The translations under genes and the position numbers were made by a program. From positions 1 to 5,076 of the forward strand of contig JAHHMJ010000642.1 of the NCBI GenBank assembly GCA_018678395.1: 5,076 nucleotides of DNA, given 5' to 3'. This DNA is from Gemmatimonadota bacterium (lineage in GTDB: Bacteria > Gemmatimonadota > Gemmatimonadetes > Longimicrobiales > Gaopeijiaceae). This document shows, piece after piece, positions 1-5,070 of the stretch. The notes under the pieces were generated by a model. It was not told the DNA's origin. It worked only from the letters and a program-made list of their open reading frames with translations, and did not search any database. The stretch's first letter is position 1; each line of letters begins with the position of its first letter.

Positions 1-267
1 CTGGCCGGTGTCGAGCCGGAGGTTCGGGTCGATCTATCCTCGGAGACGCCGGCGACAGCGCGCGCTGTGTTCGATGAATTGGAGGCGCGGCATCCGAGGC
101 TGCGGGGGACCATCCGCCATCACGACACCGGCGAGCGACGCGCCTACATGCGTTTCTTCGCCGGGCGCGAGGATCTGTCTCACGAGTCGCTCGATGCCGA
201 GTTGCCGGAGGCGGTCGTGCGGGGGAATGAGGCGTTGCGGGTCGTCGGCGCGATCGCGGGGGGATGA
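1..267 (+). CDS. MoaD/ThiS-family sulfur-carrier-like protein, 5' end cut by window edge
   Basis: Frame 1 is open from the first base and ends at TGA 265-267, giving 88 residues that lack only a short N-terminus; the family is usually about 80-95 residues. The visible part fits the small beta-grasp sulfur carriers: a hydrophobic strand (VRVDL), a helix and loop reading ARAVFDELEARHPRLRG, a strand with MRFFAGREDLS, then an acidic loop and VVGAIAGG at the very end. The terminal Gly-Gly is the residue pair that E1-like enzymes (MoeB/ThiF type) adenylate and that then carries the thiocarboxylate sulfur for molybdopterin, thiamine or another sulfur-transfer route. The partner pathway cannot be told from this window because no moaE, thiG or E1-like gene is present. 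A GTG at 67-69 could be read as a start, but it would remove the first strand of the fold, so the true start lies left of the window. Family assignment is from recognised pattern; the specific role is unknown. Confidence 0.82.
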   Translation: MAGVEPEVRVDLSSETPATARAVFDELEARHPRLRGTIRHHDTGERRAYMRFFAGREDLSHESLDAELPEAVVRGNEALRVVGAIAGG

Positions 268-363
268 GCGTCGGGTGCGCGGCCCTGTCCCGCGGAGAAA
301 TCCCGACGGCGGGCCGGCGATCGACGCGTCACGTTGTGCAGGACTCATCCATTCTCGTACATC

Positions 364-369
364 GGAGGT
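364..369 (+). promoter_or_regulatory. Shine-Dalgarno site of the 57-residue membrane protein
   Basis: GGAGGT lies 4 bases before GTG 374-376. It is the strongest ribosome-binding site on the + strand here and decides the start: the same frame is open far upstream (from position 8), but that extension overlaps the MoaD-like gene and has no protein-like character. Confidence 0.7.
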
Positions 370-373
370 GGCC

Positions 374-547
374 GTGACGGAGAAGATCAAGGTCCAGCAG
401 CAGTCGGTGGGTGGTCTGCTGTGGTTCGGCGGGTGGCTGTTTGCGCTGGGGTTCCTGAAGCTCGGCTTCTGGAAGGCCTTGCTGGCCCTCATCATCTGGC
501 CGTACTACGTCGGTGTGGAGGTCGCGGCGAGGTGGGTGGTGGGCTGA
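374..547 (+). CDS. Small two-helix membrane protein of unknown function (57 aa)
   Basis: The gene starts with GTG behind GGAGGT and encodes 57 residues. A short polar, charged N-terminus (TEKIKVQQQ) is followed by two hydrophobic stretches, about residues 12-31 (rich in G, L, W and F) and 33-52 (including LALIIWPYYVG), joined by a tight turn with lysine and glycine. This suggests a helical hairpin in the inner membrane with both ends on one side. There is no signal-peptidase site and no catalytic motif. Tryptophan and aromatic residues sit at the expected membrane boundaries, which supports real coding. The gene lies 106 bp after the MoaD-like gene and 102 bp before the zinc-ribbon membrane protein, all on the same strand, so co-transcription with the latter is possible but not shown. 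I do not recognise the family; the membrane prediction is from hydrophobicity read by eye. Confidence 0.72.
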   Translation: MTEKIKVQQQSVGGLLWFGGWLFALGFLKLGFWKALLALIIWPYYVGVEVAARWVVG

Positions 548-580
548 CGCGCCCACTCCCGGTGCCCCGGCTTTCAGCCC
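541..580 (+). repeat. Inverted repeat over the stop codon of the small membrane protein gene
   Basis: GGGCTGA (541-547, ending in the TGA stop) is perfectly complementary to TCAGCCC (574-580), with a 26-base C-rich loop. It may be a weak stem at the 3' end of the small gene's mRNA. There is no T-run after it, so a classical intrinsic terminator is not supported. Confidence 0.3.
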
Positions 581-600
581 CTCAGGTGACGAATGTGCCG

Positions 601-625
601 CCGTGCCGCGTAACCACGGGCACGG
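601..625 (+). terminator. Stable GC-rich hairpin between two + strand genes (possible terminator or leader hairpin)
   Basis: CCGTGCC (601-607) pairs with GGCACGG (619-625). After a single bulged G (608), CGT (609-611) pairs with ACG (616-618) around an AACC tetraloop. That is ten base pairs with one bulge in 25 bases. It lies 53 bases after the stop of the 57-residue protein gene and 24 bases before the ATG of the next gene. No T-run follows, so it may be a U-tract-less terminator, an mRNA-stabilising 3' structure, or a hairpin in the 5' leader of the next gene. The structure is seen; the role is inferred. Confidence 0.42.
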
Positions 626-649
626 ACCGACCTCATTCCCGGACGCCGG

Positions 650-1645
650 ATGTATCGCTCCTGCATGTTCTGCTCGAAGTCGCTCGGCACCAACGAGGTG
701 GTCGAGGTCTTTCCGGTTGGGCGACGACTCGCGTTCGATGCCGACCGGGGCCGCCTCTGGGTCGTGTGCCGCCGCTGCGAGCGATGGAACCTCAGCCCCC
801 TCGAGGAGCGCTGGGAGGCCGTCGAAGCCTGTGAGCGGCTCTTCTCGGGCACTCGGCTCCGCGTGTCCACCGACAACATCGGTCTGGCCCGGCACAAGGA
901 GGGGCTGGAGTTGGTCCGCATCGGTCGGCCGCACCGTCCGGAGTTCGCGGCGTGGCGGTACGGAGACCAGTTCGGCAGGCGACGCAAGAAGGCCGCGATC
1001 ATCACGGCGGCGGGGCTGACGGCCCTGGCTGCTGCGACCTTCGCCGGGCCCGCCCTGGTGGGTGGCTCGGGCATGGGTGGGTACTGGATGTGGCAGGCGT
1101 TCGAGGGATTCCGGCAGAGCCGCACCCATGCCCGGCTCCGCCTGGACGACGGTGAGGTGATCAAGCTCGATGGGCAGGACCTGAAGCAGGTGCGGGTGCT
1201 TCCCGCCGCGGACGGCGACGGGTTTCAGCTACGGGTCCGAAAGAAGCGGCGCGAGTGGGAGTTCGAAGGACTCGAAGCGCTGCGTTTCGCCGGCCAGGTC
1301 GTGCCGGCCATCAACAAGGCCGGGGGCCGGAAACGTACCGTCGAAGACGCGGTCGCCCAGATCGAGCATTCCGGTCATCCCGACCGCTTCCTGGCCGATG
1401 TCACTCGCGGCGATCGGTTCCGGAGCAAGAAGGGCATCCCCGGATACATCAACAAGATGCCGGCCCCGACGAAGCTCGCGCTCGAGATGGCCCTGCACGA
1501 AGAGGACGAGCGGCGGGCGCTGCAGGGCGAGCTGTGGCGCCTGGAAAGGGCGTGGGAGGAGGCCGAGGAGATCGCCGCGATCAGCGACGACCTCCTGCTG
1601 CCGGAGGGTACCGACGACTTCCTGGATCGGCACAGCGGCGACTGA
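650..1645 (+). CDS. Zinc-ribbon, single-membrane-segment protein of unknown function (331 aa)
   Basis: The start is ATG 650, the first usable start after an in-frame stop at 611-613; only a weak GGA (641-643) precedes it. Residues 5-8 (CMFC) and 40-43 (CRRC) form two CxxC pairs separated by 31 residues, the layout of a treble-clef or ribbon zinc site. After a charged region comes an Arg/Lys cluster (about 110-114) and one hydrophobic segment (about 115-137, rich in A, L, G and T). By the positive-inside rule the zinc domain should be cytoplasmic. A Gly/Trp patch follows (138-150), then a basic, beta-prone region (160-205), and a helical, charged C-terminal part (about 273-312) that could be a coiled coil, ending in an acidic tail (LLLPEG, DDFLDRHSGD). 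No signal peptide or enzyme motif is visible. The gene converges on the DUF5916 gene with 5 bp between stops. I recognise no named function; a membrane-tethered regulatory or scaffold role would be a guess. Confidence 0.85.
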   Translation: MYRSCMFCSKSLGTNEVVEVFPVGRRLAFDADRGRLWVVCRRCERWNLSPLEERWEAVEACERLFSGTRLRVSTDNIGLARHKEGLELVRIGRPHRPEFAAWRYGDQFGRRRKKAAIITAAGLTALAAATFAGPALVGGSGMGGYWMWQAFEGFRQSRTHARLRLDDGEVIKLDGQDLKQVRVLPAADGDGFQLRVRKKRREWEFEGLEALRFAGQVVPAINKAGGRKRTVEDAVAQIEHSGHPDRFLADVTRGDRFRSKKGIPGYINKMPAPTKLALEMALHEEDERRALQGELWRLERAWEEAEEIAAISDDLLLPEGTDDFLDRHSGD

Positions 1646-1650
1646 GGCCT

Positions 1651-3948
1651 CTACATCCCGAAGAGGTCGAACTGGCGCGTGTACTTGATGATGAGCGAGC
1701 GCGCCTGGGGTCCCTGCAGCGTGTCGAAGCCCTGTACGTCGTTGTAGACGATGAAGAGCCCCGTTCCCGCCGTGTCGAGCCATCCGAGCCGGAGATTGGT
1801 CGACCAGCGGTCGACCTGGTCCGAGTACTGGACCAGTCCCTGCAGGTAGAGGCGCGGAGTGAAGAAGTAGCCGAGTCTCAGGCTCGTCAGCAGTGTGGTG
1901 AAGTCGCCCTCCGGGAGCTCGACGTCGTTGTACTGCGCGGAGATGGTCGCACTCGAACGGTCCCCCGATCGGAACGTCACGTCGGCCGACGAGGTGCGCT
2001 TCGAACCCGACAGGAACGCGCCCCAGTTGAAGCGCGAGTTGAACGAGAGCGTCCGCGACTGGTCGGTGAAGAACACGAGCGCCGCTTCCCATCCATCGTA
2101 CAGGCCCGTCGGCACCACGATCGAGTTGCCCTCGTCGTCCGTGACCCCCCGGATCTCGAACGGCTCGTAGAGTCCCTCGCGGACCCAGTTGGTGCCGGTG
2201 TGCAACTCCATTCCCGAGTCCCACTCCCAGTGGTTGTCGATATGCAACCGGGAAGAGATCTCGAAGCCGCGATTCGCCCGACCCTCGAAGGTGTTGCGGA
2301 AGGTGAAGTACGAGATGTGGGGCCGCAGCTCTCGGAAGACCCGATTCGGCCGGATGTTGTACATGCCGAAGACCTGGTAGTAGCGGTGCCCCCGCCGGGG
2401 AACGAACCCGATCTCCGGGTTGAAGTCCTCGCCGATCTGCTGGACGGTCACGTTGCCCCGGAAGGCGCGCGTCGTCACCTCGCTCGTCACGTTCCAGGCG
2501 ACGTCGTCGCCGGTCCGACCGGGTGCCGCGGTCCTGGCGAGGTACGACGTGACGTTCACCGCATCGCCGAGGCCGAGCTGGCCGTCCACCGCGTAGGTCT
2601 GGCTGTCGTCGCCGGCGATGTCGCTGCGGCGGTCGGTGAAGAGCGCTCCGATCTTCGACCGCCCGGGCAGCTCCTTGGCAACCCGCGCCACCCCGTAGGC
2701 GTTGCGGCCCTGGTCCGCGATGTCGGGGAACCCCTGGGTCTGGATGTAGAGCCCGCCCACGTTCAACCCGGCCGCTCGACCCGAGACGCGCCCGCCCCCC
2801 TTGATCGGCACCGGCGTACCCGCGTCGATGCCGATCCGACGGCTGAAGAAGAGGTCGGCGCCGCCCCCTCCGACGGTGAAGAAGCCCGCGTTCTCCAGGA
2901 AGAAGGGGCGCTTCTCCGGGAAGAGGAGCGGGAAGCGCGTCAGGTTGACCTGGGCGTCGTCGACCTCGACCTGTGCGAAGTCGGTGTTGACGGTCAGGTC
3001 GGCCGTGAGCCCCTGGGTGATCTGGAGTTTGGCCTCACCCCCGATCTCTCCGTCGCGTCCGAACTCGGCCTCACCCGTAGCGTAGTCGCGGGCAGTCGCG
3101 CCGAGCACGTACGGAGTCGCCGTTCCGGAGAGCCGCGTCGGTGGCGCGATCTGTAGCGCGCCGGCGAAATCGAGTCGGTAGAGGTTGAATTCGCGAGGGA
3201 TCTCCGACCAGAACGCCTCTTCGTTGAGGTGCCGGACCCGGCGCGTGACGTTGAAGCCCCACTCGCTGTCGCCGGAGGTATAGCGAAGGGTGGTGAAGGG
3301 GATCCGGAACTCGGCGTACCAGCCGCGAGCGTCCTGGCTGGTGGCGACGGTCCAGCTCCCGTCCCAGTTCTTGTTGAACCCGCCCCCGGCCCCCGCCTGG
3401 AAGCGCTGCGAGCTGTTGGAGCCTCCGCCCAGGAAGAAGCCGCCGCCGCTTCCCGCCGCCGCAACCTGCCCGTCGTACTCGATGCCGGCCGGAGTGGTAC
3501 CGAAGACGAACCCGTTCTGCTCGTCGTTGAACGTATCGAAGATCATCACGACCGCGTCCGCGTCGGTGACCTCGAAGTCCCGGATCGCCTCACCGGGCAC
3601 GATCTGCCCTTCGTGGCGCTCCCACGCCCACACGCCGACGTAGATCGCATCTCCATCGAAGAGGACCCGAATGTCGGTGTCCTCGGTGGCCACCTGTCCG
3701 TCGCGCGGGACACGCTGGATGAAGGCGTCGAGCGGCGCCGCGGTGCTCCAGGCCGCCTCGCTCGGCACGCCGTCGATGACGGGCGGATCGTCCGTGCGGG
3801 TGGCGTGGGCCACCGGTGCGGCCGGGGACTCGGCAGAGGGAGCCGAAGCGTCGTAGCCCGACTGCTGGGCGTGGAGGGGCGGCGCCGTAACGGTGGCGGT
3901 GAGAAGGGCGGCCGCGAGGGCTGCCGGAGGGATCGTGCGGAGGCGCAT
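1651..3948 (-). CDS. CBM9-like / DUF5916 outer-membrane beta-barrel protein (765 aa)
   Basis: With the start at 3948 the protein has a clean signal peptide: MRLR, a hydrophobic core (about 6-22), and likely cleavage after PLHA (27) before QQSG. Residues about 52-265 look like the carbohydrate-binding family 9-like domain that opens DUF5916 proteins (DDPPVIDGVPSEAAW, then VLFDGDAIYVGVWAWE, DAVVMIFDTFNDEQNGFVFG, GWYAEFRIPFTTLRY). A Gly/Ser-rich insert sits at about 164-194. The rest alternates beta strands and carries typical DUF5916 blocks: NTDFAQVEVDDAQVNLTRFP (321-340) followed by FPEKRPFFLENAGFF, then GEDFNPEIGFVPRRGHR (506-522) and YFFTPRLYLQGLVQYSDQ (694-711). The strand near the C-terminus (LIIKYTRQF) resembles a beta-barrel closing strand. 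A periplasmic binding domain plus outer-membrane barrel is inferred; the substrate is unknown. An in-frame ATG at 3975 would add nine residues; 4047 is less likely. No Shine-Dalgarno precedes either near start. Confidence 0.93.
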   Translation of the reverse strand: MRLRTIPPAALAAALLTATVTAPPLHAQQSGYDASAPSAESPAAPVAHATRTDDPPVIDGVPSEAAWSTAAPLDAFIQRVPRDGQVATEDTDIRVLFDGDAIYVGVWAWERHEGQIVPGEAIRDFEVTDADAVVMIFDTFNDEQNGFVFGTTPAGIEYDGQVAAAGSGGGFFLGGGSNSSQRFQAGAGGGFNKNWDGSWTVATSQDARGWYAEFRIPFTTLRYTSGDSEWGFNVTRRVRHLNEEAFWSEIPREFNLYRLDFAGALQIAPPTRLSGTATPYVLGATARDYATGEAEFGRDGEIGGEAKLQITQGLTADLTVNTDFAQVEVDDAQVNLTRFPLLFPEKRPFFLENAGFFTVGGGGADLFFSRRIGIDAGTPVPIKGGGRVSGRAAGLNVGGLYIQTQGFPDIADQGRNAYGVARVAKELPGRSKIGALFTDRRSDIAGDDSQTYAVDGQLGLGDAVNVTSYLARTAAPGRTGDDVAWNVTSEVTTRAFRGNVTVQQIGEDFNPEIGFVPRRGHRYYQVFGMYNIRPNRVFRELRPHISYFTFRNTFEGRANRGFEISSRLHIDNHWEWDSGMELHTGTNWVREGLYEPFEIRGVTDDEGNSIVVPTGLYDGWEAALVFFTDQSRTLSFNSRFNWGAFLSGSKRTSSADVTFRSGDRSSATISAQYNDVELPEGDFTTLLTSLRLGYFFTPRLYLQGLVQYSDQVDRWSTNLRLGWLDTAGTGLFIVYNDVQGFDTLQGPQARSLIIKYTRQFDLFGM

Positions 3949-3954
3949 ACGATA

Positions 3955-3962
3955 CAACGTTG
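3955..3962. repeat. CAACGTTG palindrome in the DUF5916 leader
   Basis: This perfect 8-bp palindrome lies 7-14 bases upstream of the chosen DUF5916 start, where a ribosome-binding site would normally be. It could be a small operator half or chance; one short palindrome is weak evidence. Confidence 0.2.
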
Positions 3963-3981
3963 AAGGATCGGGCATGGGGGC

Positions 3982-4009
3982 ATGGTAGCGCGACAGCGAG
4001 CCGCGGCAA
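3982..4009 (-). promoter_or_regulatory. Weak sigma70-like promoter candidate for the DUF5916 gene
   Basis: Read on the - strand, TTGCCG (4004-4009, 4 of 6 to TTGACA) is followed after 16 bases by TACCAT (3982-3987, 4 of 6 to TATAAT). Transcription would begin near 3975, which coincides with the upstream ATG of the DUF5916 gene and leaves a 27-base leader without Shine-Dalgarno before the preferred ATG at 3948. Each box matches only partly, so this remains tentative. Confidence 0.28.
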
Positions 4010-4039
4010 GGAGGGGGCCTTTCCCGCTCCGTGTTTGGC

Positions 4040-4054
4040 CGCCGCATCGCGGCG
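4040..4054 (-). terminator. Perfect GC hairpin downstream of nth
   Basis: CGCCGC (4040-4045) and GCGGCG (4049-4054) pair perfectly around a 3-base loop. The hairpin lies 46 bases past the nth stop codon and before the DUF5916 gene on the same strand. On the - strand it is followed by GCCAAACAC, with no U-tract. It may end or protect the nth transcript, but a terminator role is inferred from position only. Confidence 0.38.
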
Positions 4055-4100
4055 CCCCCGGCGGATGCCTGCCCGGGTCGACGCCCGCCCCCTCCGAGAT

Positions 4101-4757
4101 TCAGGCCTTTCGCGTACGCTTGGCGTGCTTGCGGCCGGGGTAGCAGGTTCGACAGATCTCGCAGACGCGCCCGTCACAACCGCGAGCGGTGCAATGCTCG
4201 CGGCCGTAGAAGATGATCTGCAGGTGCAGGCGATTCCAGCTCTCCTCGGGGAACAGCCGCTTCAGGTCCCGTTCCGTCTGCACCACGTTCTTTCCGGACG
4301 TCAGTCCCCAGCGCTGGGCGAGCCGGTGGATGTGCGTGTCGACCGGAAACGATGGGACCCCAAAGGCCTGTGCCATCACCACGCTCGCCGTCTTGTGACC
4401 CACGCCGGGCAGGCGTTCGAGAGCCTCGATGTCGTCGGGCACCCGCCCGCCGTGCTCCTCGATCAGGATCTCGGACAGCCGGGCGATGGCCTTCGACTTC
4501 TGCGGGGACAGGCCGCACGGTCGGATGATCGAGCGAATCTCCTCCACCTCCAACTCGGCCATCGCTTCAGGGTTGTCGGCGCGCGCGAACAAGTCGGGCG
4601 TCACCTGGTTCACCCGCTCGTCGGTGCACTGGGCACTGAGCAGGACGGCGACCAGCAGCGTGTAGGGATCGCCGTGGTCGAGGGGAATGGGCGGCTCGGG
4701 ATACAGTTCGTCGAGTCGGTTCAGGATGAACTCGACCCGTTCTGCCTTCTTCAGCAC
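4101..4757 (-). CDS. nth: Endonuclease III (DNA glycosylase/AP lyase), 218 aa
   Basis: This is a base-excision repair enzyme that removes oxidised pyrimidines and cuts the resulting abasic site. The start is GTG 4757 (VLKKAERVEFILNRLDELYP), preceded 7 bases upstream by AGGA; this gives 218 residues against 211 for E. coli Nth. Family landmarks in order: LLVAVLLSAQCTDERVN (33-49), the helix-hairpin-helix LERLPGVGHKTASVV (113-127) with the Schiff-base lysine K122, and PVDTHIHRL (138-146) with the catalytic aspartate D140. The C-terminal iron-sulfur segment is unusual: cysteines are at 189, 194, 199, 202 and 205, whereas E. coli has C-x6-C-x2-C-x5-C over the same 17-residue span. The tail is basic (PGRKHAKRTRKA). 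A longer reading from 4946 adds a low-complexity stretch without family similarity and is rejected. The function is secure; the metal-site detail is discussed as a finding. A LexA-like box lies about 145 bp upstream. Confidence 0.96.
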   Translation of the reverse strand: MLKKAERVEFILNRLDELYPEPPIPLDHGDPYTLLVAVLLSAQCTDERVNQVTPDLFARADNPEAMAELEVEEIRSIIRPCGLSPQKSKAIARLSEILIEEHGGRVPDDIEALERLPGVGHKTASVVMAQAFGVPSFPVDTHIHRLAQRWGLTSGKNVVQTERDLKRLFPEESWNRLHLQIIFYGREHCTARGCDGRVCEICRTCYPGRKHAKRTRKA

Positions 4758-4764
4758 GTTCGTG

Positions 4765-4768
4765 TCCT
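4765..4768 (-). promoter_or_regulatory. Shine-Dalgarno site that sets the nth GTG start
   Basis: On the - strand AGGA is followed by 7 bases and then GTG 4757-4755. This placement agrees with where Nth homology begins, so it supports the GTG start over in-frame codons further upstream. Confidence 0.65.
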
Positions 4769-4880
4769 GGTTGTGGTGCGAGACCGGGAGTTCGATGGGG
4801 ATACCCCGCGCCGGTGGAGGTGCGCCCGATCCTCCAGACCTCCCGAGGAACCCCCCGAGGTTCGGCGGTTGGTCGATTGA

Positions 4881-4895
4881 GCACGTCCAACGTGC
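4881..4895. repeat. Palindromic site GCACGT-CCA-ACGTGC
   Basis: Two perfect 6-bp arms (4881-4886 and 4890-4895) flank 3 bases. The size suits a dimeric regulator's operator or a tiny hairpin. It lies directly between the first GGCGGTTGGTCGA copy and the LexA-like box. Confidence 0.35.
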
Positions 4896-4900
4896 ATGAG

Positions 4901-4914
4901 CGAACAATCGTTCC
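4901..4914. promoter_or_regulatory. LexA (SOS) box-like sequence upstream of nth
   Basis: CGAACAATCGTTCC matches the Firmicutes/Actinobacteria-type LexA frame CGAAC-N4-GTTCG at every fixed position except the last base. The inner GAAC (4902-4905) and GTTC (4910-4913) are exact inverted arms. It lies about 145 bp upstream of the nth start codon. The match is seen; binding by LexA is inferred and depends on this host having a LexA of that specificity. Confidence 0.4.
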
Positions 4915-4959
4915 GCCGCCGTTCGGGCGGTTGGTCGAAAAGGCACACCCGACGTTGCC

Positions 4960-4965
4960 TATATA
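4960..4965. promoter_or_regulatory. TATATA element, candidate -10 box (direction uncertain)
   Basis: TATATA is the only AT-only hexamer of this kind in the upstream region and sits inside CGTTG (4953-4957) ... CAACG (4967-4971) arms. On the - strand it could serve nth with a roughly 195-base leader. On the + strand transcription would begin near 4971, exactly at the GGGGG that starts the structured region. No good -35 box is found at standard spacing in either direction. Confidence 0.3.
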
Positions 4966-4970
4966 CCAAC

Positions 4971-5070
4971 GGGGGTCGCGACCAATGGCGATTGGCAGGT
5001 TGTAGACGTGGAGTGGGCCTCGACCCGGCTGCGGGATGTCGACTCGAGGCCCACGTGCGGACTACCCCCC
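4971..5070 (+). other. Candidate structured RNA or long interrupted inverted repeat
   Basis: GTGGGCCTCGA (5013-5023) is perfectly complementary to TCGAGGCCCAC (5044-5054). The inner 20 bases contain a CCCG-GCTG-CGGG mini-hairpin (5024-5035). Outside an even 7-by-7 internal loop, GTAG (5002-5005) pairs with CTAC (5062-5065). GGGGG (4971-4975) can close the whole with CCCCC (5066-5070), and CCAAT-GGCG-ATTGG (4982-4995) forms a side hairpin. The strand given is the one matching the TATATA position; the fold works on either. It has no SRP (GGAAGGAAGC), tmRNA or RNase P signature, no T-run, and the window ends soon after, so an RNA gene is only a possibility. The outer 5-bp pairing and side stem could be chance; the 11-bp arms are unlikely to be. 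Confidence 0.35.

Larger units (their letters stand above)
4864..4938. repeat. Direct repeat pair GGCGGTTGGTCGA
   Basis: The 13-mer GGCGGTTGGTCGA occurs at 4864-4876 and 4926-4938, 62 bases apart (about six helical turns). Both copies are preceded by TTCG, giving TTCGGCGGTTGGTCGA and TTCGGGCGGTTGGTCGA. The TTGGTCG core also appears inverted at 4979-4985. It may be a paired protein-binding site in the nth upstream region, or a small local duplication. Confidence 0.5.

Noticed and set aside
334..363. TTGTGC with TACATC as a promoter for the 57-residue protein gene
   Set aside because: The -10 match is poor (3 of 6) and the implied start site would fall at or past the Shine-Dalgarno.
8..373. 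Long upstream extension of the 57-residue membrane protein frame
   Set aside because: It overlaps the MoaD-like gene in another frame, is Arg/Ser-rich, and the GGAGGT site points to GTG 374.
329..1129. 266-codon - strand frame under the two left membrane-protein genes
   Set aside because: Its composition (Pro, Arg, Glu, His) is that of an antisense shadow, and it would conflict with two better-supported + strand genes.
1255..3156. 633-codon + strand open frame opposite the DUF5916 gene
   Set aside because: It is an antisense shadow of the well-supported - strand gene and overlaps the zinc-ribbon gene. Its translation is Arg/Val/Glu-rich with no domain or secondary-structure logic, as expected for high-GC antisense frames.
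3229..3963. 244-codon + strand frame opposite the start of the DUF5916 gene
   Set aside because: It is a shadow frame: the opposite strand shows a signal peptide and CBM9-like domain over the same bases.
4758..4946. 63-codon N-terminal extension of Nth
   Set aside because: The residues are Pro/Gly/Ser-rich with no family similarity, whereas Nth homology and an AGGA ribosome site both begin at the GTG at 4757.
4971..5070. SRP RNA, tmRNA or RNase P RNA at the right edge
   Set aside because: The length and closing G/C stem resemble small SRP RNA, but the conserved GGAAGGAAGC loop core is absent, as are tmRNA and RNase P core motifs.
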